A DNA stretch of 40,668 nt. Source: Desulfatitalea sp. UBA4791. Its GTDB lineage: Bacteria; Desulfobacterota; Desulfobacteria; Desulfobacterales; Desulfosarcinaceae. The first letter of the stretch is position 1. Every line of letters starts with the position of its first letter. The position numbers and the translations under genes are program-made. Under the pieces are notes generated by a model that saw only the letters and a list, made by a program, of their open reading frames with translations, ran no database searches and was not told the origin of the DNA. Positions 16,147 to 23,749 of this stretch are shown here, one piece after another. The stretch is from the NCBI GenBank assembly GCA_002402905.1, contig DHGT01000045.1, positions 17,192 through 57,859 on the forward strand, given 5' to 3'.

Positions 16147-16776
16147 TCATCTGCGAATACCTCTTTCAAAGACCTGAAAGGCACGATCGATCAAGGGGCC
16201 GAGCTGGACGACATCCGGCTCGCTTCCGGTCGTCCCCTTTTCCCAAAGCACGATACCATAAAAGGTCGACCAGATCGTTTTGGCCAAACCTTCCGGAGAC
16301 CAGTCCATGCAGGTTCCCTCTTCTATGGCCTTCTCAAAGATCGATGAAATTTTACCCAGCGCCGTGCGGCTCAATTTGTCTATCTCGGCCTTGAGTTCCG
16401 GACTCAACGCGTTAATCGTGTCATTGGATTGCAAATAAAACAAATTGGTAAGAATCGATGGATCAAACTCGTACACATCCAAAAGGGCTTTTTTCAGTTG
16501 CACAATTTTTTCGAATGGGGTCATTTGCTTGTCGTCGTTCAAATGCTCCATTCGGATCAGCAGGTATTCGAGCACGCGCAACGAGAGAGAAACGCACAGT
16601 TCATCCTTGCTTCTGAAATAGAGATACAGGGTGCCGGGGCTGAGCTCGGCCTCGTTGGCAATATCTTCCATGGTGGCACGTCCGAACCCCTTGTTTGCAA
16701 AAATCCGCTTGGCCGCCACCATGATCTGTTGCCTGCGGCGCTCTTTTTCGCGCTCTTTTCGCTCTTGAATGCCCAT
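16147..16776 (-). CDS. TetR/AcrR-family transcriptional regulator
   Basis: A 209-residue dimeric repressor type. The N-terminal helix-turn-helix domain (about residues 10-58) reads IMVAAKRIFANKGFGRAT, MEDIANEAELSPGTLYLYF, then RSKDEL, a classic TetR signature. The C-terminal 150 residues form the variable ligand-binding helical domain, seen around IWSTFYGIVLWEKG, resembling FadR/RutR-like members. The N-terminus is very basic (RKEREKERRRQQ). It lies upstream of acs in the same direction, so it may control itself, acs and the symporter; an acyl-CoA or fatty-acid ligand would fit but is inference. Confidence 0.92.
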   Translation of the reverse strand: MGIQERKEREKERRRQQIMVAAKRIFANKGFGRATMEDIANEAELSPGTLYLYFRSKDELCVSLSLRVLEYLLIRMEHLNDDKQMTPFEKIVQLKKALLDVYEFDPSILTNLFYLQSNDTINALSPELKAEIDKLSRTALGKISSIFEKAIEEGTCMDWSPEGLAKTIWSTFYGIVLWEKGTTGSEPDVVQLGPLIDRAFQVFERGIRR

Positions 16777-17063
16777 TTTATGAATCTCATTTATTTCTTA
16801 TTGTTGTTTTATTTTCTTTATCATTATTTTGTCAACATCTTTTTCTTCATTTTTTTATTTCCAACCATTTTATGTTGTTATGAACATCCCATCCTTCTGC
16901 ATCGACTTTGTTAGCCTATCCGTACATTGAACATGCTGGTTCCCGGCCTACTCGAAGTTAAGGGGCAACGGATATTGCGGGCGGGCCTAAAGCCCGCCCC
17001 TACGAGATTTGGGCTGTAATACAGGCATGTTCCATAATCCGGCGTCGTAGGGTAGCTGTTTTT

Positions 17064-17189
17064 CGCGTACTCGTACACGTACTCGTTCTCGTACTCGATG
17101 GTTTTGCTTTCGAGGCCTGAAAATGCAAGCTTCGGAAGGTATTTTTCGATGACGAGTACGAGTACCGCAGCGCTGAGTACGAGTACGAT
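17064..17189. repeat. Inverted GTACTCG / CGAGTAC repeat block
   Basis: The left arm (17064-17097) is built from GTACTCG-type units and the right arm (17149-17189) from CGAGTACGAGTAC units, reverse complements of each other. A 51-bp centre lies between them. The right arm continues directly into the 40-bp module shared with the first bases of the window. Together they form the insert inside palindromic repeat copy 2. The arms could fold into a long cruciform or RNA hairpin. Confidence 0.75.
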
Positions 17190-17229
17190 GTGGACTTATC
17201 GGGCATAGAATTATCTTAGCGCTTATGGG
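17190..17229 (+). repeat. 40-bp dispersed repeat module, copy 2
   Basis: Matches bases 1-40 at 39 of 40 positions. It runs from the inverted CGAGTAC block to the resumed arm of the palindromic repeat. Confidence 0.85.
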
Positions 17230-17306
17230 ATTTATCCCCGCCCGTTTGGAAACCCTATCGCCTCAGCCTGACGACATCGAGTTTGAATACCAACGGGATA
17301 AACCGA

Positions 17307-18308
17307 TTAGACCTGTTTGACAGTTGGCTCCAGAAGTGACGCCATGGCGGTAGATTCAGCCAGCCTATGGGCATTCTTGAGCCCTTCGCTTAAATCGTCG
17401 AGCGTCGTGAAATCGATGTGTAAGCTATAGGATGGATGTTCGAAGTGTGGTGACGGAAGGAGTTGGATGCCGTTGGGGATCTTCAGGGCTTTGATGGATT
17501 GGGCATAACGTTGTTCGTGAGCGCTGATTTCCGGGTAACGCCGCCGCCTTAAATATTGGCGGATCAGATTGGACACCTTGGGGCGGTCGCATTCGATATC
17601 GTCCGTTCGATGTCCGGCAAGCGCATCCGTCAGCAACTGGGATATGTCGATTCTTTCCCGATGAACGATGGCCTGAACCCACTCCAGCACCTCGCGCTGA
17701 CGGCTCAGGCTCAGCTGCATTTTCAAAAAAAATTCAGCCAGCGCTTGAGCACCGGCGTTATCCGCCATTTCGTGAAGTTCGATGGCCGTGGGCAGTGCGA
17801 TGGATCCTTCGATCAACCCATGGTGCAATCTCTCATTCATGCAACCCACTCTGTGAAGTTTGGCAACCAGGTCATCATTGAGTTTGAAGCCGATCGACGC
17901 CAGCAGGTCCAAGGTCGCCGTGCTGCCGGCATCGGTTCGTTCAACCAAGGCAAGGGCGCGGGCCATCTCGACCACGTTCAGGGGACGATGCAGATTGTCG
18001 GCTATGGCCATCACGGCACAGCGATGGACCGCCGCATCGGATGGCAGGCAATGTGCCTGGATCGCATGCCAACCCAGTTCCAGGCAGGCCTCGACACGCG
18101 CAAAGCCGCTCACGATAACGAATCGGGGCGTATTTGATGCCTCGTCGGGCGGAGATTCGATTTTGGGAAGTAACAAAGGCGGGTGCAACAGGCCCAACTG
18201 CCGTATGGAGGCCTTCAATCGATCGGTCAGACTGTCCGTGCTGATTCGAAACGTCGAATCAGCACGGTCGATTTGAGCCAGCTCGATGCGCCTGCATTCA
18301 AATTCCAT
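17307..18308 (-). CDS. Solitary ParB/sulfiredoxin-fold domain protein
   Basis: A 333-residue protein with a ParB-like N-terminal domain: a start reminiscent of ParB (IELAQIDRADSTFRIS), LKASIRQLGLLHPPLLLP, and the FVIVSGFARVEACLELGW segment, where ParB proteins have GxRRxxA. ADNLHRPLNVVEMARAL corresponds to the ParB helix that precedes the DNA-binding part. The remaining 200 residues are helical and include an RRRRYPEIS patch. It is not next to parA and is not a canonical partition protein. Its ATG overlaps the end of purC by 11 bases, so translation is probably coupled. It might be a DNA-binding regulator or a CTPase-like switch; this is inference. Confidence 0.72.
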   Translation of the reverse strand: MEFECRRIELAQIDRADSTFRISTDSLTDRLKASIRQLGLLHPPLLLPKIESPPDEASNTPRFVIVSGFARVEACLELGWHAIQAHCLPSDAAVHRCAVMAIADNLHRPLNVVEMARALALVERTDAGSTATLDLLASIGFKLNDDLVAKLHRVGCMNERLHHGLIEGSIALPTAIELHEMADNAGAQALAEFFLKMQLSLSRQREVLEWVQAIVHRERIDISQLLTDALAGHRTDDIECDRPKVSNLIRQYLRRRRYPEISAHEQRYAQSIKALKIPNGIQLLPSPHFEHPSYSLHIDFTTLDDLSEGLKNAHRLAESTAMASLLEPTVKQV

Positions 18309-19185
18309 AGGTCGTGCCGGTGATGGCCTGCAATGCTTCCAAATACTTTTTGCGGGTGCTGGTAATCACATCCTCGGGAAGATGGGGCGCTGGCGGTTGT
18401 TTGTTCCATTTTATGGAATCGAGGTAGTCCCGCAAATACTGCTTGTCGAAGCTGGGCTGGGGTCCACCGGGGGCATACTGGTTGCTCGGCCAGAAGCGGC
18501 TCGAATCGGGTGTCAGCACTTCGTCGATCAAGACAAGGTCGCCGTCGGCAATACCGAATTCAAATTTCGTATCGGCGATGATGATGCGTTTTTCAAGAGC
18601 CAATCGGGCCCCTTTTTTATAGATGGCGAGCGATACATCGCGAACCTTTTCGGCCATTGGCCTGCCGATCCGCCGCGCGGCCTCTTCAAAATCGATATTG
18701 ATATCGTGAACCCCTACCTCCTCCTTGGTGGAGGGCGTAAATATCGGCTCAGGCAATCGATCGGACTCCTTGAGACCGGCAGGCAGCCTTATCCCACAGA
18801 CGCTCTGTTCTTTCTGGTATGATTTCCAGCCGGAACCGGAAATATATCCCCGTACCACGCACTCGATGGGCAATGGTTCACACTTTTTCACCAACATGGA
18901 TCGACCGGCCAAAAGGTCGGCATAGGGACGGCAACTCTCTGGAAACGCTTTAACATCGCCCGTGATCACATGGTTGGGCACCAGGTCGGACATGATATCG
19001 AACCAATACAGGGAGATCAGGTTCAAAATTTTGCCCTTGTCCGGAACGATTTCCGGCATGACCACATCGAATGCCGAAATGCGGTCCGAGGCGACCATCA
19101 ACAGGGCGTCGCCCAGGTCATAAATATCTCTCACTTTGCCGCGCTTGACCAGATTCAGCGTCTTTATTTCCGTTTCCATGACCAT
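18298..19185 (-). CDS. purC: Phosphoribosylaminoimidazole-succinocarboxamide synthase (SAICAR synthetase)
   Basis: A 295-residue enzyme of de novo purine synthesis that joins CAIR and aspartate with ATP to give SAICAR. Diagnostic stretches are VKRGKVRDIYDLGDALLMVA at the start, DRISAFDV, PIECVVRGYISGSGWKSYQK, IIADTKFEFG and the signature LIDEVLTPDSSRFWP. Length is typical of the longer bacterial/yeast-type form. The start is uncertain: an ATG at 19185 lies 11 bases after AAGGAA, while a GTG at 19194 is too close to it and an ATG at 19179 is also possible. The gene follows a signalling cassette with a 48-bp gap and overlaps the ParB-like gene at its 3' end. Confidence 0.95.
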   Translation of the reverse strand: MVMETEIKTLNLVKRGKVRDIYDLGDALLMVASDRISAFDVVMPEIVPDKGKILNLISLYWFDIMSDLVPNHVITGDVKAFPESCRPYADLLAGRSMLVKKCEPLPIECVVRGYISGSGWKSYQKEQSVCGIRLPAGLKESDRLPEPIFTPSTKEEVGVHDINIDFEEAARRIGRPMAEKVRDVSLAIYKKGARLALEKRIIIADTKFEFGIADGDLVLIDEVLTPDSSRFWPSNQYAPGGPQPSFDKQYLRDYLDSIKWNKQPPAPHLPEDVITSTRKKYLEALQAITGTTYGI

Positions 19186-19233
19186 CGGATGCACATTTCC
19201 TTCTTCTTCAATGGATGGCCCTATTTTTAAGGA

Positions 19234-19587
19234 TCAGGGCTGAGTATTCTCGTTGAATGCCTCGATATATCCTTTCAAGACAAGGTCGGCCGAGTGGTCC
19301 ATATCAAAAAACTCGATGCCGGATTCGAACATGTTGTTTTCCATTTTTCGCATGTAAACCACCTTGCCCTTGATATCGACCACATCCTCCTTGAAACCGA
19401 TGGTCAAAGAAACCGTTCGCCGGGCGTCCATAGGGCTATGCGTTTCCAGCAGAATACCGGACTCGGAGACATTGAGCGTTCGCCCCATGCCCTGGTTTTC
19501 CTCTTCCTCGTTTTCGTCGAAATAGACGTAATTGAGAAGGTTGACGGAATCGATACGAGAATGCTTCCTCTTTTCTTCGTTTGTCAT
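19234..19587 (-). CDS. PilZ-domain protein in the MglA cassette
   Basis: A 117-residue single PilZ domain. The N-terminal RxxxR motif is in EKRKHSRID and the second motif NxSxxG is NVSESGILLE, so c-di-GMP binding is expected. A strongly acidic insertion (DENEEEEN) separates the two motifs. AGGTGA nine bases before the ATG supports the start. It is 40 bases downstream of the DUF4388 gene and 48 upstream of purC, all in one direction. Placement with an MglA GTPase suggests an output of, or input to, polarity or motility control, but this is inference. Confidence 0.85.
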   Translation of the reverse strand: MTNEEKRKHSRIDSVNLLNYVYFDENEEEENQGMGRTLNVSESGILLETHSPMDARRTVSLTIGFKEDVVDIKGKVVYMRKMENNMFESGIEFFDMDHSADLVLKGYIEAFNENTQP

Positions 19588-19627
19588 AATGTATTCACCT
19601 GATTGAGTTATCCATTCGATTCAATTG

Positions 19628-20803
19628 CTATTTCTTCAGGCCATATTTTTGATAGTAGTTGCATACAACCCTCGTACTGACGGATATGCAGGACGATACA
19701 TTGTCGATGAAGTTTTTGAAGGTCGTGGATAAGTTGTTATACTCCTTCTGGAGTTGCGCCAATTCGGCCTTGCGGACTTTTAGATCTTTGTTGGCCAGAA
19801 CCGAGGCAAACTCGGGTTCGTGCCCGAGATCCAAAAACGGGATGCTTCCGAAGTAGTCTCCCTTGAAGAGCTGGACGAGTGGAATCTGGCCGATATCGTC
19901 ATAACGCACGATGGAGCCGCTGCCTTCACGAATGACGTACAGCTCTTCCTCGGTCGCGCCCTGCTTCATAACCGGCTTTTTATTGTCCATGTAAGCATCG
20001 GGGCTCAACTTCTTTTGGCGCAACTCGATGACGCGCTCATTGAGCTGCTTCAGTCGCTTGTCCAGGCCGATGAGCAGCCCCCTGAATTCCGGGGTCAACT
20101 TCGCGAACTCCTGGGCCAGCCGCTGGGAATCGAGCACACCCAGTTGGACATTGCCGACCGCCACGGCCGTCGCGGTGCGGATGTGCCCCTGAATCAAAAA
20201 AGAAGCCAGACTGCCGATGAATGAGCCATCCCCCAACCGCACAATCGACAGTTGCCCCTCGGGTGTCTCCCTGACGATCTCCACGACCCCCTCGAGAATG
20301 ACCCAGATCCAGCTCCCGTGTTTGCCCTCTTCGACGATATATTCTCCGTCGAAGAAATCTTCTTCGTCGGCCACGTACATATAATCGACCATTGGCCCCT
20401 TGACGATGGGAATCGCATCCGGTGAACCGCCGGCCGCCTGTTTGCGAACCGCCGCGCCTGGCCCCACTCTTTTAATTTGACCGTCATCGACCATTTTTAA
20501 GCCCTCTAAAATGATACCCATGCGGCTTTTGGTAATCACCCGTTGGGTCAAAACATTTTCTTTGTTGAATTCGAATTCTCCATCGGTCCAGCCAAACAAT
20601 TCGAACACGGCTTCCAACCCGGTCGTCGAGCCGCAGGCGGCGTTGATCGGATTACCGTTTTCAAAATAGATGAATCCGGGCTCTGCGGCATACCTGCTGA
20701 TCAGGCGCAATACCCCGGTGCTGCCGTTGGCTCCCAGCAACTGCATGATATCGCCCAGGGCGAGAAAACTGAGGCTTCCTGCCAGTACAACGCTATCCCG
20801 CAT
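19628..20803 (-). CDS. DUF4388 and cyclic-nucleotide-binding-like domain protein
   Basis: A 391-residue cytoplasmic protein. Residues 5-100 are a DUF4388 domain (AGSLSFLALGDIMQLLG, GVLRLISR, FIYFENGNPINAACG). Residues about 145-260 have a cNMP-binding fold (DGEYIVEEGKHGSWIWVILE then GSFIGSLASF and HIRTATAVAVG). The conserved Glu of the phosphate cassette is Ser, though the Arg remains, so cAMP binding is uncertain. A second, more degraded repeat lies at about 285-350 (FGSIPFLDLG) and has lost both residues. The C-terminus is a helical tail. DUF4388 proteins are common in gliding and twitching bacteria. The gene follows the MglA gene by nine bases, so they probably act together. Confidence 0.8.
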   Translation of the reverse strand: MRDSVVLAGSLSFLALGDIMQLLGANGSTGVLRLISRYAAEPGFIYFENGNPINAACGSTTGLEAVFELFGWTDGEFEFNKENVLTQRVITKSRMGIILEGLKMVDDGQIKRVGPGAAVRKQAAGGSPDAIPIVKGPMVDYMYVADEEDFFDGEYIVEEGKHGSWIWVILEGVVEIVRETPEGQLSIVRLGDGSFIGSLASFLIQGHIRTATAVAVGNVQLGVLDSQRLAQEFAKLTPEFRGLLIGLDKRLKQLNERVIELRQKKLSPDAYMDNKKPVMKQGATEEELYVIREGSGSIVRYDDIGQIPLVQLFKGDYFGSIPFLDLGHEPEFASVLANKDLKVRKAELAQLQKEYNNLSTTFKNFIDNVSSCISVSTRVVCNYYQKYGLKK

Positions 20804-20812
20804 GGCTCTATC

Positions 20813-21427
20813 TTACTGCGCCCATTTAAATTCCCTTTGGAGCGATTGAAGGGTCAACTTTAAGCACTCCTTCAGCGTTACCCCCACACCATCACCTTTC
20901 ACGGCACTCCCCTCAAAGGCGGGCACTTGCAGTTGGCGGTTGAGATCTTTTTGCATCTGTTCGACCGACATCAGCGGGATGCCTTGCTCCGCCAAGTCTC
21001 TCTTGTTGAATTGCATGACAAGCGGTACTTTGAAAATACTCTTGCCATATTCTTTCAAATTACTCTGAAGGTCCTTCAACGACAGCATGTTTTTTTCACG
21101 CCGCACTTCAAGAGAATCGGCGACAAAGACGATACCATCCACTCCTCTCAACACGAGCTTTCGGGTGGAACTGTACTTTACCTGACCGGGGACCGTATAC
21201 AATTGAACACGCACATCGCATCCCCTGATCTGGCCGAGGCCGATGGGCAGAAAGTCGAAAAACAGGGTCCGATCCCCCTCTGTGTTGATGGAGACCATCT
21301 CCCCCTTGACCTGCTTTTTATAGGCTCCGAAGATATACTCCAGATTCGTCGTCTTACCGCACCGACCCGGTCCGTAATACACCACCTTGCACTCAATTTC
21401 TCGCTTCTTCAAATTAAAAATCGCCAT
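20813..21427 (-). CDS. MglA-type small Ras-like GTPase
   Basis: A 204-residue GTPase of the MglA family, which sets cell polarity in gliding and twitching bacteria. G1 is GPGRCGKTTN (residues 19-28), the switch II region carries TVPGQVKYSSTRK, and G4 is NKRD with the base-specifying Asn, Lys and Asp. The DxxG of classical Ras is replaced by VPG as usual for MglA. No lipid anchor or membrane helix. The usual partner MglB (a roadblock-domain GAP) is not in the window; instead the neighbours are a TPR-like protein (49 bases upstream) and a DUF4388 protein (nine bases downstream). Activity is near certain; its role in motility or polarity is inference. Confidence 0.92.
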   Translation of the reverse strand: MAIFNLKKREIECKVVYYGPGRCGKTTNLEYIFGAYKKQVKGEMVSINTEGDRTLFFDFLPIGLGQIRGCDVRVQLYTVPGQVKYSSTRKLVLRGVDGIVFVADSLEVRREKNMLSLKDLQSNLKEYGKSIFKVPLVMQFNKRDLAEQGIPLMSVEQMQKDLNRQLQVPAFEGSAVKGDGVGVTLKECLKLTLQSLQREFKWAQ

Positions 21428-21476
21428 AACTCAAGGCCCCCAGGAAAAACTCGGATAAAATTTCGTGACGCCGTAT

Positions 21477-22412
21477 TTATGTGCTCACGATACGAATATC
21501 GACGCAGTAATCACCCTGTTTCGGTCCAGTCTTAATTTTGGTTTTCGACGCAACCACGCCGGCACCGTTAAAGATGGCGATGGGCGAAAAAAACTGAACA
21601 TCTTTCAGCTCCATGCGCTCTTCCAATGTTTCGATCAATTCATTTTCTTGTTTGGAAATGATCAGGCTCAACATGTTTCCAGACTGGAAATTCACATCGA
21701 ACTCGACCATCTTCCCTTTTCGTGGGCCCGCATCGAAAGTGATCCCGATGGAGGTAATATCCAGAAACTCCTCTTCAACTTCGACTTGAGGTTGGACTTC
21801 CACCACGGCTTCCTCGAGTTGCGGGTCGATGGTCTCCAGCAGGGAAGGCAGGTTGGCTTCAACGCCTTTTTTGGCCAGAACCTCTTCGAGAAAGGTCCTC
21901 ACGGCCTCAAGCTGGTTGGCGTGGAAAAGATCGCCGGTGTACCACTGTTGGTATTGGTTGATGGCCTCATCGGCGCCAGCCGACGCCAGATGGCATTGGA
22001 GGATGTTCTTGGCGGCTTCGACGCGCACCTTTTCCTTTTTCAGCAACCCATTGAGCTCGGTGAGCGCACGATCAAACTGTCCGAACTTTGCCAATGCCAC
22101 GGCGCCTTCCAGAGCGGCGCTATCCTGGTCTGTGCTTTCGGAAAAAGCGAACAGGTTCTTGATCAGATCCTGGGCCTTCTGGGAAAGCTCAGGGGTCGTG
22201 GGCCCCTTTTCAACCTTTTCTTTGGTGGTTTTCAAGGCGTCGATTTTGTCTGAAATCGCCTTGATGAGACTCTCCTTGTTTTTCAGCTTTTCGATGGAAT
22301 TGACGATATTTACCGCATCCTTGTATTTGCTCTGCGCTTCGGAGATCAATCCTTGGGAACGATAAATTTCAGCTTCTTGCAGCACCGCCTTAAGTCGCTG
22401 TTTAATGTCCAT
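21477..22412 (-). CDS. TPR-like repeat protein heading the MglA cassette
   Basis: A 311-residue soluble protein of unknown function. Its first 220 residues are helical with TPR-like character (EAEIYRSQGLISEAQSKYKD, LAKFGQFDRALTELNGLL, HLASAGADEAINQYQQWY). After an acidic, proline-poor linker (VEVQPQVEVEEEF) comes a C-terminal domain of about 90 residues beginning ITSIGITFDAGPRKGKMVEF, predicted beta-rich. The start at 22412 is preferred because of the good MDIKQRLKAVLQEAE beginning; the frame is open to 22535 without supporting signals. It is the first gene of the operon. It might be an adaptor or effector for the GTPase, as helical repeats often are. Confidence 0.7.
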   Translation of the reverse strand: MDIKQRLKAVLQEAEIYRSQGLISEAQSKYKDAVNIVNSIEKLKNKESLIKAISDKIDALKTTKEKVEKGPTTPELSQKAQDLIKNLFAFSESTDQDSAALEGAVALAKFGQFDRALTELNGLLKKEKVRVEAAKNILQCHLASAGADEAINQYQQWYTGDLFHANQLEAVRTFLEEVLAKKGVEANLPSLLETIDPQLEEAVVEVQPQVEVEEEFLDITSIGITFDAGPRKGKMVEFDVNFQSGNMLSLIISKQENELIETLEERMELKDVQFFSPIAIFNGAGVVASKTKIKTGPKQGDYCVDIRIVST

Positions 22413-22559
22413 TAAAGCCCCCATCCGAGTCAAACCGTATCGCCATTGCCGGCCACCATCTTCCGCGTCTGATTGTATGTTGCCTATCCCTGTACAAAGG
22501 CCCGCCTCTCGTGCATGAGTGACGCACGTGGCCATTCGTCGGGTGCGTACAGAAATATA

Positions 22560-22589
22560 CTTTTATCGCGCTTGCCGCTTATAAGTCAA
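22560..22589 (-). promoter_or_regulatory. Candidate housekeeping promoter for the MglA cassette
   Basis: On the minus strand TTGACT (22584-22589) is followed after 18 bases by TAAAAG (22560-22565). The match is moderate (five of six and three to four of six), but the AT-rich upstream context and position before the operon fit. Confidence 0.4.
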
Positions 22590-22647
22590 TATTTAATAGT
22601 TATTTAAATAAGCTATAACCACACGGGATTAACTTCGGTCAAATCGA

Positions 22648-22690
22648 GAATGGGTTTAGTACATTTTTTTAAAATGCACCAAACCCATTC
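22648..22690. terminator. Hairpin downstream of mdh
   Basis: GAATGGGTTT (22648-22657) pairs perfectly with AAACCCATTC (22681-22690) across an AT-rich loop. It is about 70 bases past the mdh stop. The T-run (TTTT) follows on the plus strand rather than in the direction of mdh transcription, so its use as an mdh terminator is plausible but not certain. Confidence 0.5.
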
Positions 22691-22758
22691 TTTTCATGGC
22701 CGTGCCGGCCGCCTGCATCACGAGCCGTCCCAAACAGATGAAAAACGGCTATTCCCCT

Positions 22759-23736
22759 CTAAAACAAAGAAGAAACAGCGGCTTTCTCGTCCAAAAGTTC
22801 CTTTTCCGTGGCCTTCATGCGTTCACGGCTGAAATCACCGACCTCGAGTCCGGGGACCTCTTGCCATTTACCGTTTTCGCAGACGATGGGAAACGAATAG
22901 ATGATGTCGCCTTCAATGCCGTAGGAATTACCGGCACTGTAAACGCCCATGCTGACCCATTTGCCGTTGGTGCCCAACGCCCAATCGTGCATGTGGTCGA
23001 TGGCCGCCGATGCGGCCGATGCCGCACTTGAGGCGCCACGGGCCTTGATAACGGCAGCGCCGCGCTGTTGGATGGTCGGAATGAATTCATTGACGTACCA
23101 CTCCTGGTCGACTTTCCCGGCGATGGCCTGGCCGTCGACCGTGGCATAACTGATGTCCGGATACTGGGTGGCCGAATGGTTGCCCCAGACCACCATTTTT
23201 TCGATTTTTGTCGTGTGACTTCCGAGTTTGTCGGCCAGCTGGGAAAGCGAGCGGTTGTGGTCCAGGCGCATCATGGCAGTGATGTTGCGTGGATTTAAAC
23301 TAGGGGCGTTTTTCAATGTAATCAGGGCATTGGTATTGGCCGGGTTTCCCACCACCAGCACCTTGACGTCGCGATTGGCGTGTTTGTCGAGGGCTTTGCC
23401 CTGCACCGAAAAAATCTCGGCATTCACCTTGAGCAGGTCCGATCGTTCCATGCCCGCACTGCGCGGACGAGCGCCGACCAAAAACGCATAATCCGCATCC
23501 TTGAAGGCCACGTTGGGGTCGTCGGTCGGCACCATGCCGGACAACAGCGGAAAGGCGCAATCCTGCAGTTCCATCACGACACCCTTCAAGGCATTCATCG
23601 CCGGTGGGATTTCCAGCAACTGCAGAATGACAGGTTGATCCGGGCCCAGCAAATCGCCATGGGCGATACGGAAAATGAGTGAATAGCTGATTTGTCCAGC
23701 TGCTCCAGTGATGGTGACGCGTACAGGGCTTTTCAT
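22759..23736 (-). CDS. mdh: Malate dehydrogenase
   Basis: A 325-residue NAD-dependent enzyme interconverting malate and oxaloacetate in the TCA cycle, of the longer cytosolic/mesophilic type rather than the lactate-dehydrogenase-like form. Seen are the nucleotide motif VTITGAAGQISYSLIF, the mobile-loop Arg residues in GARPRSAGMERSDLL, the NAD-site NPANTNAL, the catalytic Asp/Arg of MMRLDHNRS and the catalytic His of WGNHSATQYPD. The start is 13 bases after the uvrC stop, so mdh is probably the last gene of the ispF-uvrB-uvrC-mdh transcript. Length is normal. Confidence 0.96.
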   Translation of the reverse strand: MKSPVRVTITGAAGQISYSLIFRIAHGDLLGPDQPVILQLLEIPPAMNALKGVVMELQDCAFPLLSGMVPTDDPNVAFKDADYAFLVGARPRSAGMERSDLLKVNAEIFSVQGKALDKHANRDVKVLVVGNPANTNALITLKNAPSLNPRNITAMMRLDHNRSLSQLADKLGSHTTKIEKMVVWGNHSATQYPDISYATVDGQAIAGKVDQEWYVNEFIPTIQQRGAAVIKARGASSAASAASAAIDHMHDWALGTNGKWVSMGVYSAGNSYGIEGDIIYSFPIVCENGKWQEVPGLEVGDFSRERMKATEKELLDEKAAVSSLF

Positions 23737-23749
23737 GTTTGCTCTCCAT

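Larger units (their letters stand above)
16978..17244 (+). repeat. MITE-like palindromic repeat, copy 2, interrupted
   Basis: The left part (16978 to about 17052) matches the intact element at 37677-37771 up to CGTAGGG. The right end ATTTATCCCCGCCCG resumes at 17230-17244, and the flanking GTTTGGAAACC resembles the GTATGGAAACC next to the intact copy. The 177 bases between are foreign to the element. This indicates that another repeat inserted into, or replaced part of, the right terminal arm. Confidence 0.7.
16777..17306. other. 530-bp gene-free region with AT-rich tract and composite repeat
   Basis: The first 100 bases, upstream of the TetR gene, are strongly AT-rich and likely carry its promoter. 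An imperfect palindrome ATGTT-N6-AACAT (16872-16887) could be an operator, though it is short. From 16978 to 17244 lies a split palindromic repeat with an insert. A Ser/Tyr-rich reading frame here (17000-17206, minus) only translates the repeats and is not considered a gene. Confidence 0.7.
22413..22758. other. 346-bp region between mdh and the MglA cassette
   Basis: Both flanking genes run leftward. The part near 22560-22590 holds a candidate promoter for the MglA cassette, and 22648-22690 holds a hairpin that may end the mdh transcript. No gene was found here. The stretch around 22585-22640 is AT-rich. Confidence 0.6.

Noticed and set aside
17064..17189. CRISPR-like array
   Set aside because: The units are short, inverted and without regular spacers, and no cas genes are present.
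17000..17206. Ser/Tyr/Thr-rich 68-residue reading frame on the minus strand
   Set aside because: It translates the CGAGTAC and palindromic repeats; its composition follows the repeat unit and it has no ribosome site.
17307..18308. Chromosomal partition locus (parB) or replication origin
   Set aside because: No parA, no parS-like palindromes, and no dnaA, gidA or rnpA genes nearby; the protein is only ParB-like.
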